From Acanthopleuribacter pedis (GTDB lineage: Bacteria > Acidobacteriota > Holophagae > Acanthopleuribacterales > Acanthopleuribacteraceae): 64,000 nt of DNA. Of this stretch, positions 51,669 to 62,506 are shown one piece after another. The translations under genes and the position numbers were made by a program. A model generated the notes under the pieces. The model was not told the DNA's origin and did not search any database. It saw only the letters and a program-made list of their open reading frames with translations. The stretch is from positions 62,001-126,000 of the forward strand of contig NZ_JAFREP010000015.1 in the NCBI RefSeq assembly GCF_017377855.1, in the 5' to 3' direction. Within the stretch, counting starts at the first letter, position 1; the number at the start of each line of letters is the position of its first letter.

Positions 51669-53933
51669 ATGATTATCGCCTGCCCTTCCTGTAATGCGCG
51701 TTACAAAGTAAAAGACGAGCTGATCAAGGAAAAAGGAAAGAAGGTCAAGTGCAAAAAATGCGGCGCGATCTTCAAAGCATTCCGCGACAAAGACTCGGTC
51801 CTGCTGAAAGCGGCGCCCGGCAAGGAAGACGATTTTAAAACGCGCCAGGTCGATCCGGCGGCGGCGGCGGCGACGGCGGGCATCAAAGTCAGCGTCGGCG
51901 CACAAGCCCCGGCGGCACCGGCCCCCCCTCCGGCCGATCCAAGTTCCAGCGAGGTGGCGGGCCAAGCCACGGTGCGGGTGGATCGCAGCAAGCTCCAGGA
52001 TTACATCAAACAGTCGGACGACACACCGGAAGAGCCCCCCCCACCCCCGTCCCTTGACGCCTTCAAACAAGACCCCGAGGATGATTTCCCCTTGGGCAAT
52101 TTGGACAACCACGGAACCACGGGTGATACGGTCCAAGTCGATCCCAACGCCTTGGCGGCGCAAATGGGCGGCGACGCGAGCGCCACCATGGCGGTTGATC
52201 GTTCGCACATCGACCAATTCCTCAAACAGCAAGTCGACGAAGACGACCCGCTCGGAGAATTGGCGGGCGACGATCCACTGGGCGCCGACACGGCCGATTC
52301 CGGCGCGACCATGGCATTCGACCGCTCCCAGCTCGACGCGATGATGAACCAACGCGAGGATGACGACCTTCTGGGTCTGGGCAATGTCGGCGGAGAACCC
52401 CCCCCGGCTAACGGCGGTGATGGGGGCGCCACCATGGCGGTGGATCGCTCTCAACTCGACGCTTTCCTGAATCAAAATCCATCCGGCGACGCCCAAGCAC
52501 CGGCGCCCGACCCCTTTGCCACACAAGAACCGCCCGCCGAATCGCCCCAAGACGCGGGCGCCACCATGGCGGTGGATCGTTCCCAAATCGACGCCTTCCT
52601 CAACCAAAACCAAGGTGACGCGGGCGCGCCCGATCCATTTGCAACCCAAGAGCCGCCGCCGGCGGACGACACGGGTGCCACCATGGCGATGGATCGCGAT
52701 CAACTCGACGCCTTCCTCGAGCAACAACAAGCGCCGGGCGAACCCTCCGATGAACTGGGCCTGGATGAAACCCCGGGTGCCACGAATGGCGCCTTTGAGG
52801 GCGACTCTGGCGCCTTTGAAGGCGACACCGGCGCCACCATGGCGGTCGACCGCTCTCAGATCGACGCCTTCCTGGAACAAAACCAAACACCAACCCCTCC
52901 TCCGGTTACGGTTGACGACGATTCCTTGACCTTTGATGAAACCCCGGATACAGGCCCCCTCGACGAAGCGGGCTCCACGGTGGCGGTCGACCGTTCCCAG
53001 CTCGACGCTTTCCTGGCTCAAGCAAACGAGGATGCACCGGTCACCGATGACGATTTTGCGGGTCTGGGCGACAAACCCGAACCTCCGCCCACGGACGATC
53101 CTTTTGCGGGCATGGGCGGTGAACCCGAACCAACCGATGCACCCGATCCCTTCGCGGGCATGGATAACGCATCCGAGCCCACCACCGACGATCCCTTCGG
53201 TGACGCGTTGTCCACGGACAACGACCCCGCGTCTGGCGGAAGCAGCGACGCATTCACCACGGACAACCATCCCCTCGGTAGCGGAACAGATACCCAACCC
53301 GCGTTTGGTACAGGCGGCGACGCCACGGCAACCATCGGCGAGCCGGACGTCATCGACAACACACCGATTTCCGAACCCGATCCGGTCGATGTTGCCGCCA
53401 ATCACGATGCACCTGGCTCCGACGATCCTTTCCAAGCCGAGTTCTCCGCGCCCGCCTTCCCTTCCGACGACGATCTTGGCATTGCCAACGAAGCGGCGGA
53501 TCTGGGGTCACCCCCGGCGGAAGGTGGCGATCCATTTGCCACGGTTGTTTCGGACGAACCACCCAACTTCAGCGATGTCGATCCTTCCGACTTTGGCGAG
53601 AATTCGCCACCGCCAACGGACACCATTCCCCACTTGGACGCCGAAAAACAGGCACAAATCCAAGCCGAGGGCGCCTTGTGGCAGGCCTGGATCGACGATC
53701 AGGTTTACCCTGATCTGACCCTGGAAACCCTTGAGCGCTGGATTATCGAAGACCGCCTCTTGGAAACCGACAGGCTGGCACCCGGCGGAACGGAAGACTT
53801 CCGACGCGCCGACGAGGTTCCCGAGGTCGCGGCCTTCTTCCAGAAGTACAACAAGTCAGGGGCGCCTACCCAAGCCACGGACCAACCCAAGAAGGGCTTT
53901 TTTGGGTGGCTCAAGTCACTCTTCAAAAAATAG
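51669..53933 (+). CDS. Zinc-ribbon scaffold with DRSQ(I/L)DAFL repeats and GYF-like C-terminus
   Basis: 754 residues. Residues 1-38 are an MJ0042-type zinc ribbon (Cys5, Cys8, Cys28, Cys31). About 95-455 contain nine repeats of (A/S)T(M/V)AVDRSQ(I/L)DAFL(N/E)Q, the first two degenerate, split by acidic Pro-rich linkers. About 460-600 is a linker with repeated DPFAGM. About 665-725 resembles a GYF_2/DUF4339 fold (LETLERWIIEDRLLETDRL, then FRRADEVPEVAAFF). A basic GFFGWLKSLFKK tail ends the protein. There is no signal peptide. ZnR-plus-GYF architecture recalls the cytoplasmic part of Myxococcus GltJ/AgmX, which binds the MglA polarity switch. The repeats resemble those in the protein at 1-1995. 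AAGGAG precedes the ATG. Confidence 0.9.
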   Translation: MIIACPSCNARYKVKDELIKEKGKKVKCKKCGAIFKAFRDKDSVLLKAAPGKEDDFKTRQVDPAAAAATAGIKVSVGAQAPAAPAPPPADPSSSEVAGQATVRVDRSKLQDYIKQSDDTPEEPPPPPSLDAFKQDPEDDFPLGNLDNHGTTGDTVQVDPNALAAQMGGDASATMAVDRSHIDQFLKQQVDEDDPLGELAGDDPLGADTADSGATMAFDRSQLDAMMNQREDDDLLGLGNVGGEPPPANGGDGGATMAVDRSQLDAFLNQNPSGDAQAPAPDPFATQEPPAESPQDAGATMAVDRSQIDAFLNQNQGDAGAPDPFATQEPPPADDTGATMAMDRDQLDAFLEQQQAPGEPSDELGLDETPGATNGAFEGDSGAFEGDTGATMAVDRSQIDAFLEQNQTPTPPPVTVDDDSLTFDETPDTGPLDEAGSTVAVDRSQLDAFLAQANEDAPVTDDDFAGLGDKPEPPPTDDPFAGMGGEPEPTDAPDPFAGMDNASEPTTDDPFGDALSTDNDPASGGSSDAFTTDNHPLGSGTDTQPAFGTGGDATATIGEPDVIDNTPISEPDPVDVAANHDAPGSDDPFQAEFSAPAFPSDDDLGIANEAADLGSPPAEGGDPFATVVSDEPPNFSDVDPSDFGENSPPPTDTIPHLDAEKQAQIQAEGALWQAWIDDQVYPDLTLETLERWIIEDRLLETDRLAPGGTEDFRRADEVPEVAAFFQKYNKSGAPTQATDQPKKGFFGWLKSLFKK

Positions 53934-53982
53934 CGCCGGCCGCCCCCCCGGCGGCTGCTTATAATGAAACCGATACCCTTAC

Positions 53983-54019
53983 AACCCACACGGCCCGCCC
54001 AACGGCGACCGTGTGGGTT
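53983..54019 (+). terminator. Terminator after the zinc-ribbon gene
   Basis: Perfect 11-bp stem AACCCACACGG/CCGTGTGGGTT, 15-nt loop, then CTTGGTTTTC, 50 nt past the stop. Confidence 0.68.
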
Positions 54020-54161
54020 CTTGGTTTTCACCACCCGAATCCACCCACGGGGCGCACCTTCTCTGAAAAGGCCCTTTTTGCCAAACCCGCCCTTATGAAC
54101 GACCGACAAACGACCGAAGAATAATACACCGTTACCACCCACCGCGGAGAGGCCGGACACC

Positions 54162-54761
54162 ATGTCAGCAGCAACGGATCTAATCCTCAGAATTGAAAAC
54201 AACTTCGCCCAGTTGCGCAAGGAGTACACCCTGTTCCTCAATGACGTGAACACGGTGGAACCCTATGAACTGCGCAACCGCCTGGAAGCCGACCTCAAAC
54301 GCTTGCGCAACATGAACAACTTGCGCACGGAAGAGAACTTCCGCTCCCAGAACATCATCGCCAAGGTCAATTCCCACCTGCAGTTATGGAAACGCCAGGT
54401 GGAACGCAAGATTTCCGGCGACCCGGTCGCGGCGGCACGCATGGCCCGCATGAAGGCCAAAAAACAAATTGAAGACAAGCAAACCGAGGCCAAGAAGGGC
54501 ACCAAAAAAAGTGCGCCCAAGAAGCGGGTGGTCATCTCGGACGTGGGCAACCAGCGCGAACGGGTGGTGGAGCTTTACGACGAATACATGCGGCTTAACC
54601 TGATGCTGGGCGCACGCAAAATGGCGAATTTCGCCAAATTCCAAACCTTCATCGCGCAACAGACCGAAAAAATACAAAGTTCCAAAAAGGTCAACAACGT
54701 GGCGTACGAGGTTTCGGTCCAGGATGAAAAAGTGGTCATCCGCTCCCGTTCGACGAAGTAA
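54162..54761 (+). CDS. Unassigned coiled-coil protein
   Basis: 199 residues: an N-terminal helical region (1-80) with heptads, a very basic central linker (about 88-125, many Lys) and a helical C-terminal region (about 128-199). It has no signal or membrane segment. I cannot name the family. GGAGAGG precedes the ATG. It follows the zinc-ribbon gene on the same strand after a terminator and overlaps the convergent metal-receptor gene by 26 bp at the 3' end. Confidence 0.78.
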   Translation: MSAATDLILRIENNFAQLRKEYTLFLNDVNTVEPYELRNRLEADLKRLRNMNNLRTEENFRSQNIIAKVNSHLQLWKRQVERKISGDPVAAARMARMKAKKQIEDKQTEAKKGTKKSAPKKRVVISDVGNQRERVVELYDEYMRLNLMLGARKMANFAKFQTFIAQQTEKIQSSKKVNNVAYEVSVQDEKVVIRSRSTK

Positions 54762-55494
54762 AAAGGTCGCCCGCAAGACGCAAGCCTTCGGCGGTAAAGG
54801 CGCCGTGCCAGCTCAATAACTCACCATCGACCAAGCGAAAACGCGCGCGGTCCAAACCGGACTGTTCGGCCAATTCGTCGACGTGTTTTTGCTTGAACGG
54901 AAACGGCTCCGAACTCAAAAATACGCGATCCGGCCGCAGGCTGCCGAGTTGAGCGGCTTCAAAAGCGGGATACGCGGTGTCCGCGTCGGCAAACACATTT
55001 TCGGCACCGCTCTCGGCAAGCAGATTGCTGATATAGGTTTCCCCATTCACGGTCATCCAGGGTTTGCGCCAAATGAGGTAGGCGAAACGGGCATTTTTTC
55101 CGGGACCTGCCGCGACCAACGCGGCGCGGGCCGCTTCAATGGCGGCACACTTGGCCTCGGCCAAGGCTTCGCGGGCAAACAACGTGCCGAATTCGCGGAT
55201 CATGGCCAGGGTTTCATCCACATTGCACGGATGGGACACGTGGATGCGCAAACCTTTTTCCGCGAGCCATTCCCCGTCGGGGCGCCGGTTCTCCTCGCGG
55301 TTGAGCAGCACCCAATCGGGTGCCAAGGCGTGGATCCGGTCCAAGTCAGGATCCTTGGTGCCGCCGATCTTTTCTATCTTGGCGACGGCCTCGGCGGGAT
55401 GAATACAGAACTTGGTCACGGCAACCAAATGGTCACCCAGGTCGAGATCAAACAAAAGCCGGGTGATACTGGGGCATAAGGAAACCAATTTCAT
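54736..55494 (-). CDS. Helical-backbone metal receptor (BtuF-like), no signal peptide
   Basis: 252 residues that match the two-lobe fold of periplasmic B12/siderophore-binding proteins: MKLVSLCPSITRLLFDLDLGDHLVAV, GGTKDPDLDRIHALAPDWVLLN and a long linking helix (about 95-130). The start ATG directly overlaps the stop of the cytochrome gene (ATGA), and the protein begins at the mature fold with no export signal. It is therefore probably cytoplasmic. No ABC transporter genes are nearby. Role unknown; ligand may be a corrinoid or metal chelate. Confidence 0.87.
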   Translation of the reverse strand: MKLVSLCPSITRLLFDLDLGDHLVAVTKFCIHPAEAVAKIEKIGGTKDPDLDRIHALAPDWVLLNREENRRPDGEWLAEKGLRIHVSHPCNVDETLAMIREFGTLFAREALAEAKCAAIEAARAALVAAGPGKNARFAYLIWRKPWMTVNGETYISNLLAESGAENVFADADTAYPAFEAAQLGSLRPDRVFLSSEPFPFKQKHVDELAEQSGLDRARFRLVDGELLSWHGAFTAEGLRLAGDLFTSSNGSG

Positions 55495-55892
55495 AGGGTT
55501 TCCCCCCCGGGTATCGGTTTGAGTTCGGCCTGCTTGGGCTTGAATTGGCTGCGAATATACGTCAGGGCGGCGCGAACCTCGTGTTCCTTCAGGATGGGCC
55601 GGAAGGCGGGCATGGTGCCATAGGCGCCGGTTTTCCCGTCCAGGACGGAGGCGAGCAATTCGTCATCACTCCGGGAGAGAACCCCGCCGGGTTGGTTGAA
55701 GTCGGCGGCGTAAGGCTTGCGCCGCAAGGTACCGGTCCCGTCATGATTGTGACAAGAAACACAGCGCTTGATGTAAATGGTGCGACCCAAAACAAGCGGG
55801 TCGACGGAAGTCGGCGGCGCCTCGGGCGGGCTACAGGCGGCGAGCAGGGCGCCGATAATCGCCGGGACGGCGATGCGAACCAAGTTTTTCAC
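55491..55892 (-). CDS. Cytochrome c lipoprotein
   Basis: 133 residues: lipoprotein signal (MKNLVRIAVPAIIGALLAAC), one heme site CVSCH, and distal Met in the GTMPAF segment typical of class I c-type cytochromes. It would be an envelope-bound electron carrier. The start is GTG 55892 with GGAGAC upstream. Stop and start overlap with the metal-receptor gene downstream, so the two are translationally coupled. Confidence 0.9.
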   Translation of the reverse strand: MKNLVRIAVPAIIGALLAACSPPEAPPTSVDPLVLGRTIYIKRCVSCHNHDGTGTLRRKPYAADFNQPGGVLSRSDDELLASVLDGKTGAYGTMPAFRPILKEHEVRAALTYIRSQFKPKQAELKPIPGGETL

Positions 55893-55948
55893 AAGTGTCT
55901 CCTAAAACCTTCGTTACCCGCGGTTTTGCCCCCTAGGTCCGCCGCGCG

Positions 55949-57136
55949 TTAAGAAAGCGCTTCATTATAGCCGTCAAAAGGTAAGCGCCACAGACAGAGT
56001 GCAACGGCGCACCAAGCGGTCAGCGCGCCCACGCCGAAGGCCACCTCTTTGCCCAGGGCATACCAAAGGAAACCAAAGAGAAAACTCGCGGGCAGGGCGG
56101 CCAATCCGATGACGGCGTTAAAAAAGCCAAAGTGCACACCGCGGGTGTGGGGCTCACAGAAATCGGCAACCAGGGCTTTTTGGCAGGGTTCGGTTAACCC
56201 AAAGACCACGCCGTATCCAATGAATAAGGAACACATCGGCAAAAGGTCGTCGACCCAACCGAAGGCAAGGTACACGGCACCAAACAGCAGCCAACCCCAA
56301 ACAATCAGCCGCAAGCGGCCGATGCGGTCGGAGAGCCGCCCGGACCAAGCGGAAACCACCATCTTAAGCGCGTTGTGGGCGGCCCACAAAACGGCGATCC
56401 AAGCCGCGGGCACGTTCGCCTCGGCAAGTGCCAACAGCAAAAAGGCATCGCTCGCGTTGCCCAGCGAAAAGAGCCCCATGGCGGCCAAAAACCAGCGAAA
56501 ACGCGGGGCGAAGCCGGACCAGGCGCCGCGCAGTCGCGGTGGTTGCTTGATTTTGGCGTGGGGTCGCTCCGCCACACCGAAGACGGCGATCACCATCACC
56601 ACGGCGGCGGGCAAAACGGCAAACAGAAACACCTGCCGCAAGGAAAAGCCAAAACCACTCAGCAGCGCGCCCGCAACCAGCGGCCCCAACACGGAACCCC
56701 CGTGATCCATGGCGCGGTGAAAACCGTAGGCGGCCCCAAGTTGAGCGGGCGGGGTGACGTCGGCAATCAGCGCGTCCCGCGGCGAGGAGCGAATCCCCTT
56801 GCCCACCCGGTCCAAAAAACGCAACAAAATGACGAAGGGCAGGCTAAAAGCGACACCGATCAACGGCCGTACCAAGCCGGCGATACCGTAACCCGTCACA
56901 ATAAAGGGTTTGCGCTTACCGGTTTTGTCGGTGAGATGCCCGGAAAACAGTTTAACCAAGGCGGCGGTCGCCTCGGCCAAACCTTCCATCACCCCCAAGC
57001 CAATGGTGCCCGCCCCAATCACGCCGGTGATAAACAGGGGAAGCAAGGGATAGATCATTTCGCTGGAGAGATCGGTAAAAAAACTAATCCAACCCAGTGC
57101 AAAGACGGTACTTGGCAGGCCACGATAAAATTTCAC
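55949..57136 (-). CDS. Major facilitator superfamily transporter
   Basis: 395 residues with twelve hydrophobic segments. The motif A-like GHLTDKTGKRKP lies after TM2 and its relative GRLSDRIGRLR after TM8. RFLDRVGKGIRSSPRDALIAD after TM4 places it in the drug/proton antiporter-like MFS group. Substrate unknown. The start is GTG 57136 with AAGGTGG upstream. It lies 56 nt before the cytochrome gene in the same direction. Confidence 0.9.
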   Translation of the reverse strand: MKFYRGLPSTVFALGWISFFTDLSSEMIYPLLPLFITGVIGAGTIGLGVMEGLAEATAALVKLFSGHLTDKTGKRKPFIVTGYGIAGLVRPLIGVAFSLPFVILLRFLDRVGKGIRSSPRDALIADVTPPAQLGAAYGFHRAMDHGGSVLGPLVAGALLSGFGFSLRQVFLFAVLPAAVVMVIAVFGVAERPHAKIKQPPRLRGAWSGFAPRFRWFLAAMGLFSLGNASDAFLLLALAEANVPAAWIAVLWAAHNALKMVVSAWSGRLSDRIGRLRLIVWGWLLFGAVYLAFGWVDDLLPMCSLFIGYGVVFGLTEPCQKALVADFCEPHTRGVHFGFFNAVIGLAALPASFLFGFLWYALGKEVAFGVGALTAWCAVALCLWRLPFDGYNEALS

Positions 57137-57229
57137 ACGCCACCTTCAATCCGAGGAACCGGCTGAAAAGAATCACACGAGGGAACGGTCTCATCTCACC
57201 AGTTTCAACCCCCGAATTCAAGCAAAGAA

Positions 57230-57390
57230 GCGCGAAAAGCGCCTGGGATTTTCGCTAAAGATCTAGAGCGAAACGGCTTGGAAACAGCAGGCCGGGGTCG
57301 CGCACGACGCGCACCTTCAGGGTGCGGTGAGCATTTTCACAGGCCGTTGCAGCCCAGGGGTTTAGCTAAAATCACCGCGCGGTATCGCGA
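57230..57390. mobile_element. Family B inverted-repeat element, copy B2
   Basis: 161 bp, collinear with B1 at 51171-51331 and the same length: shared TTTCGCTAAA, GGCCGGGGTCGCGCACGAC, GCATTTTCACAGGCC, TTGCAGCCCAG and GCTAAAATCACCGCG. Ends are imperfect inverted repeats. No gene is inside. Confidence 0.72.
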
Positions 57391-57726
57391 TGCTTAAGTT
57401 CAAGCCTCGAACCCCGCGGTTTTGCAAGACAGGGTGGGTTATCCGGCAAAGACACAAAGAATGCATGGACGAGGCTTGTCCTTCGCCCGCGCGGCGATGT
57501 AGGATGGGCGCACACAGCACACCCGAGCAACGTCGCCGCGTCCCGGCCCAGGCCGTGACGTCCCAGGTTATGCACGGGTCCGATTCCCGAAAAATTCCAG
57601 GTCACCCGCACGGTTGCTTCAACCGAGATTCGTCTCGCCACGAGCCCGTACCGGCGACGAACACACGTCCGCCAAAGCCGCGGCCGCGAAAACCCGCCTG
57701 GGATTGCTCAAAGAGGATGTTCCACC
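57391..57726. other. Intergenic stretch upstream of ettA
   Basis: About 335 bp. Short frames on both strands are not convincing. A GGGTCCGATTCCCG string looks like a tRNA T-arm but no tRNA fold surrounds it. Confidence 0.55.
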
Positions 57727-59403
<1,677 letters not shown>

Positions 59404-59417
59404 CCAGAACACAACCA

Positions 59418-59458
59418 AAAAAAGGGCCGGACGACACAGTATCGTCCGGCCCTTTTTT
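59418..59458. terminator. Bidirectional terminator between ettA and sdaA
   Basis: 17-bp stem AAAAAAGGGCCGGACGA with its complement and a 7-nt loop. A- and T-runs on each side serve the convergent genes ettA and sdaA. Confidence 0.93.
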
Positions 59459-59473
59459 GTTGGCTGAATTGGG

Positions 59474-60862
59474 TTACACGGGAAAGTCGAGGTCGGGGGT
59501 GATGGTGCCGAAACCCGCGCGACTGGTTTCTTTAAAGTCGGGGTGCATGCGCTTGCCGTTCTCGTACATTTTCTCGATCACCAAATCCAAGCTAATGCGG
59601 TGATCCTTAAGGGTGATCGCGTGTTGGGCGGCGGCCAAAGCTTTGGTGGCGAAAATACCGTTGCGCTCGATGCAGGGAATTTGGACATAACCCTTCATCG
59701 GCGTACATTCCAATCCCAAGGAATGTTCCATGGCCACCTCGGCGGCGTATTCAACTTCCCGGGGACTGCCGCCGAAAAGCTGGCACACGGCGCCGGCGGC
59801 CATCGAACAGGCGGCACCAACCTCGCCTTGGCAACCCACCTCCGACCCGGAAATCGAGGCGTTGGCCTGGATCAAACCACCAATACCGGCGGCGGTGAAC
59901 AGCACGGCAACAATTTCTTCATCACTGAAATCGTCGAGAAACATGCAGGCATACAAAACACCGGGTAACACGCCGGCCCCACCGTTGGTGGGCGCGGTAA
60001 CCACCCGCCCGGAGGCGGCGTTTTCCTCGGAAACGGCATAGGCAAAAGCCGTGGCGTAACGGTTGATGTCGTTGCTGGCAAAGATCCCCTTGCGTTTCGG
60101 CCTTTTGGCGGCCTCAAACAACTGGGGCGCGCGGCGTTTCACCTTCAAAGCGCCCGGCAGTAACTTCTCGGCGGGTTCCAGCCCGCGCTCCACGCTGCGT
60201 TTCATGGTTTGCCAAATTTCCATCATCCGCGCCTCGGTTTGTTCCACGGTAAGATGTTCCAAGGTGGCACTGTTGCGTTTGACAATCTCCGAGAGCGGCA
60301 CCCCCTCACGGGTGGCGACGGCCAACCATTCCGAGGCTTTTTTGTAGGGATAGCGTTCGCTGCCGGCTTGGTCCAATTCCTCACCATCCGCCTCGCGGAC
60401 CATGCCCCCGCCCACGGAGTAATAGGTTTTTTTCACCATTTCGCGCCCCTCCTCGTCGAAAAGCTGAATGGTGAGCGCATTTTCATGGCCGGGTAACCGC
60501 TTGTAGGGCGACCACAACATATCCTTGGCGGCATCAAAAGGCACGCTTTTGACACCCAGATCGAGCTGTTTGGTTGCCAGAACCCTGGCGAGGGTGCCGT
60601 TGATATCCGCCAAATCGGCGCTGACGGGATCAAAACCGGACAGGCCGGCCAAGATGGCGTTGTCGGTCATGTGACCGCGGCCGGTTCGCGCCAAACTCCA
60701 AAACAGAGACACCCGCAGGCGTTTAAACCCATGTAAATGCGTTTGTTGCGCCAAGAAACGGCGAAATAAGTTGCCAATCACAATCGGCCCATGTGTGTGA
60801 GATGAACTGGGGCCCACCGAACGTTTAAATGTCTGGAAAGCACTAATCGTAGACGCAAGCAC
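59474..60862 (-). CDS. sdaA: L-serine dehydratase, iron-sulfur type
   Basis: 462 residues as one polypeptide. The beta domain has SVGPSSSHTHGP near the N-terminus; the alpha domain has APTNGGAGVLPGV, SGSEVGCQGEVGAACSMAAG and CTPMKGYVQIPCIERN, whose Cys residues bind the [4Fe-4S] cluster. It deaminates L-serine to pyruvate. The GTG at 60862 follows GGGGGG; the frame open to 60928 adds 22 residues with no family match. Confidence 0.94.
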   Translation of the reverse strand: MLASTISAFQTFKRSVGPSSSHTHGPIVIGNLFRRFLAQQTHLHGFKRLRVSLFWSLARTGRGHMTDNAILAGLSGFDPVSADLADINGTLARVLATKQLDLGVKSVPFDAAKDMLWSPYKRLPGHENALTIQLFDEEGREMVKKTYYSVGGGMVREADGEELDQAGSERYPYKKASEWLAVATREGVPLSEIVKRNSATLEHLTVEQTEARMMEIWQTMKRSVERGLEPAEKLLPGALKVKRRAPQLFEAAKRPKRKGIFASNDINRYATAFAYAVSEENAASGRVVTAPTNGGAGVLPGVLYACMFLDDFSDEEIVAVLFTAAGIGGLIQANASISGSEVGCQGEVGAACSMAAGAVCQLFGGSPREVEYAAEVAMEHSLGLECTPMKGYVQIPCIERNGIFATKALAAAQHAITLKDHRISLDLVIEKMYENGKRMHPDFKETSRAGFGTITPDLDFPV

Positions 60863-61149
60863 ACAACCCCCCTTGGTTTTTGCCGCGACCGAAAGTCGGT
60901 CGGTCGTTGGTTCACGACCTGCAATCAAAAATAAGACGTCGGATCAGACCGACGCAAGCCGCCCAAAAGAAATCCATGGAGAAACGGGGCGCGGAAACAG
61001 CCGATGGTAACACGATCCACGACAGTAATATATCAACGGGACATCATCGTACCGGTAGACAAGATAAGAAGAGCTGTTACGGGGGACGAGCGACCGCTTC
61101 AGAAAAGCGGCCGCGGCCGGTGAACGGTTCGTTCCCCGTTTTTCAACGA

Positions 61150-62151
61150 TTACAACGCGGCAATCACCGCTTCGCCGTATTCGCTGGTCGAACGGCAGCC
61201 ACCCAGGTCGGCGGTGCAATTCGATTTCTCTGCCAAAACCTTCAGAATCGCGGCACCGATACGGTCCGCAACATCTTTTTGGCCCAAGTAGTCCAGCATC
61301 ATCATGGATGAGAACAACAGGGCGGTCGGGTTTGCTTTGTTTTGACCCGCGATATCGGGCGCGGAGCCGTGAACGGCTTCAAACATGGCAAAACCTTCAC
61401 CGATATTGGCGGAACCGGTCAAACCGAGACCACCGACAAGGCCGGAAGCCAAATCGGACAGGATGTCACCGAAAAGGTTGGTGGTCACCACAACGTCGAA
61501 CCGCTGCGGGTTCATCACCATTTGCATCGCCATGTTATCGACAATCAAATCCTCGAATTCAATTTCGGGATAGTCTTTGGCGATGGTGTTCCCACATTTC
61601 AGGAACAAACCGGTCCCCAACTTCAGAATGTTGGCTTTGTGGACCAGGGTCACCTTTTTGCGGTTGTGTTTCCGCGCGTAATCAAACGCGGCGCCGATGA
61701 TCGCTTCACTGGCTTCTTTGGTGATCAAGGCGATGCTTTCTGCACGCGTTTGTTCTTCATCCGCCCAACGCTCGATGCCGCTGTACAGACCCTGGGTATT
61801 CTCGCGGAACAGGACCAAATCGACATCTTTGAACGGGGCGTGATTGCCCGGCAAAGTGCGCGCGGGACGAATGTTGCTGAACAAGTTGAACTCTTGGCGC
61901 AAGGAAACATTGATGGAGCGGAAACCGGAACCAACCGGCGTGGTCAACGGTCCTTTCAGGACCACCTTATGCTCACGAATCAGATCCAAGGTGTTCTGTG
62001 GCAGGGGATTCCCTTGAGCTTCATATGCAGCCATGCCCGCTTCTGCCTCTACCCAGTCAATCTGGGCCCCGGCGGCAGCAAGGATTTTGAGCACGGCGGC
62101 TGAGATCTCGGGTCCGATTCCATCACCTGGGATCAGGACGACTTTTTGCAT
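61150..62151 (-). CDS. NAD-type isocitrate dehydrogenase (isocitrate/isopropylmalate family)
   Basis: 333 residues. MQKVVLIPGDGIGPEIS, the substrate loop FSNIRPARTLPG, RENTQGLYSGIERW, DNMAMQMVMNPQRFDVVVTTNLFGDILSD and HGSAPDIAGQNKANP. The RENTxGLYxGIE motif and short length place it among NAD-dependent isocitrate (or homoisocitrate) dehydrogenases rather than LeuB. GGAGG lies 6 nt before ATG 62151. Which substrate it prefers cannot be told from sequence. Confidence 0.87.
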   Translation of the reverse strand: MQKVVLIPGDGIGPEISAAVLKILAAAGAQIDWVEAEAGMAAYEAQGNPLPQNTLDLIREHKVVLKGPLTTPVGSGFRSINVSLRQEFNLFSNIRPARTLPGNHAPFKDVDLVLFRENTQGLYSGIERWADEEQTRAESIALITKEASEAIIGAAFDYARKHNRKKVTLVHKANILKLGTGLFLKCGNTIAKDYPEIEFEDLIVDNMAMQMVMNPQRFDVVVTTNLFGDILSDLASGLVGGLGLTGSANIGEGFAMFEAVHGSAPDIAGQNKANPTALLFSSMMMLDYLGQKDVADRIGAAILKVLAEKSNCTADLGGCRSTSEYGEAVIAAL

Positions 62152-62506
62152 GATGTACCTCCGAGGGCAACATTCTAGCGTAATTCCTCCATAAACCAAG
62201 GTCAAGGTTGGCGGCGGGGATCACCCGGACGCTTTTTTCAAAAACGAGCCTTGTTGAACGCGGCCTTTGGACCCAACCCCGCCGCACCAACCAACAAAAC
62301 CAAGCACCCGATTTCCGCGCAACTAGGCGCAGACACAGAATCCATCTACCTTGTACCAAACAACTTAAATACTTCTTTCGCTTTTTTTAATTTTTTTTTG
62401 AAACGGGGTGAAACCTTTTGCAGTGAACGCGGTCTTCCCCATCCGACAACGGCGCTGCCGGCGCGCCGCGATTCGATTCCCATCTGTACTCGCCAAGGAG
62501 CTTCTC
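62152..62506. other. Divergent intergenic stretch with a T-rich run
   Basis: About 355 bp between idh and the VWA gene. A T-rich run at 62380-62399 is the only marked feature. Promoters for both genes are presumably here. Confidence 0.5.

Noticed and set aside
51555-53435. 626-residue minus-strand open frame of valine- and arginine-rich protein
   Set aside because: Antisense shadow of the zinc-ribbon repeat gene, which has a ribosome site, a CxxC zinc ribbon and ordered repeats.
57570-57590. T-arm-like GGGTCCGATTCCCG
   Set aside because: The stem does not close as a T-arm and no acceptor, D or anticodon arms surround it.
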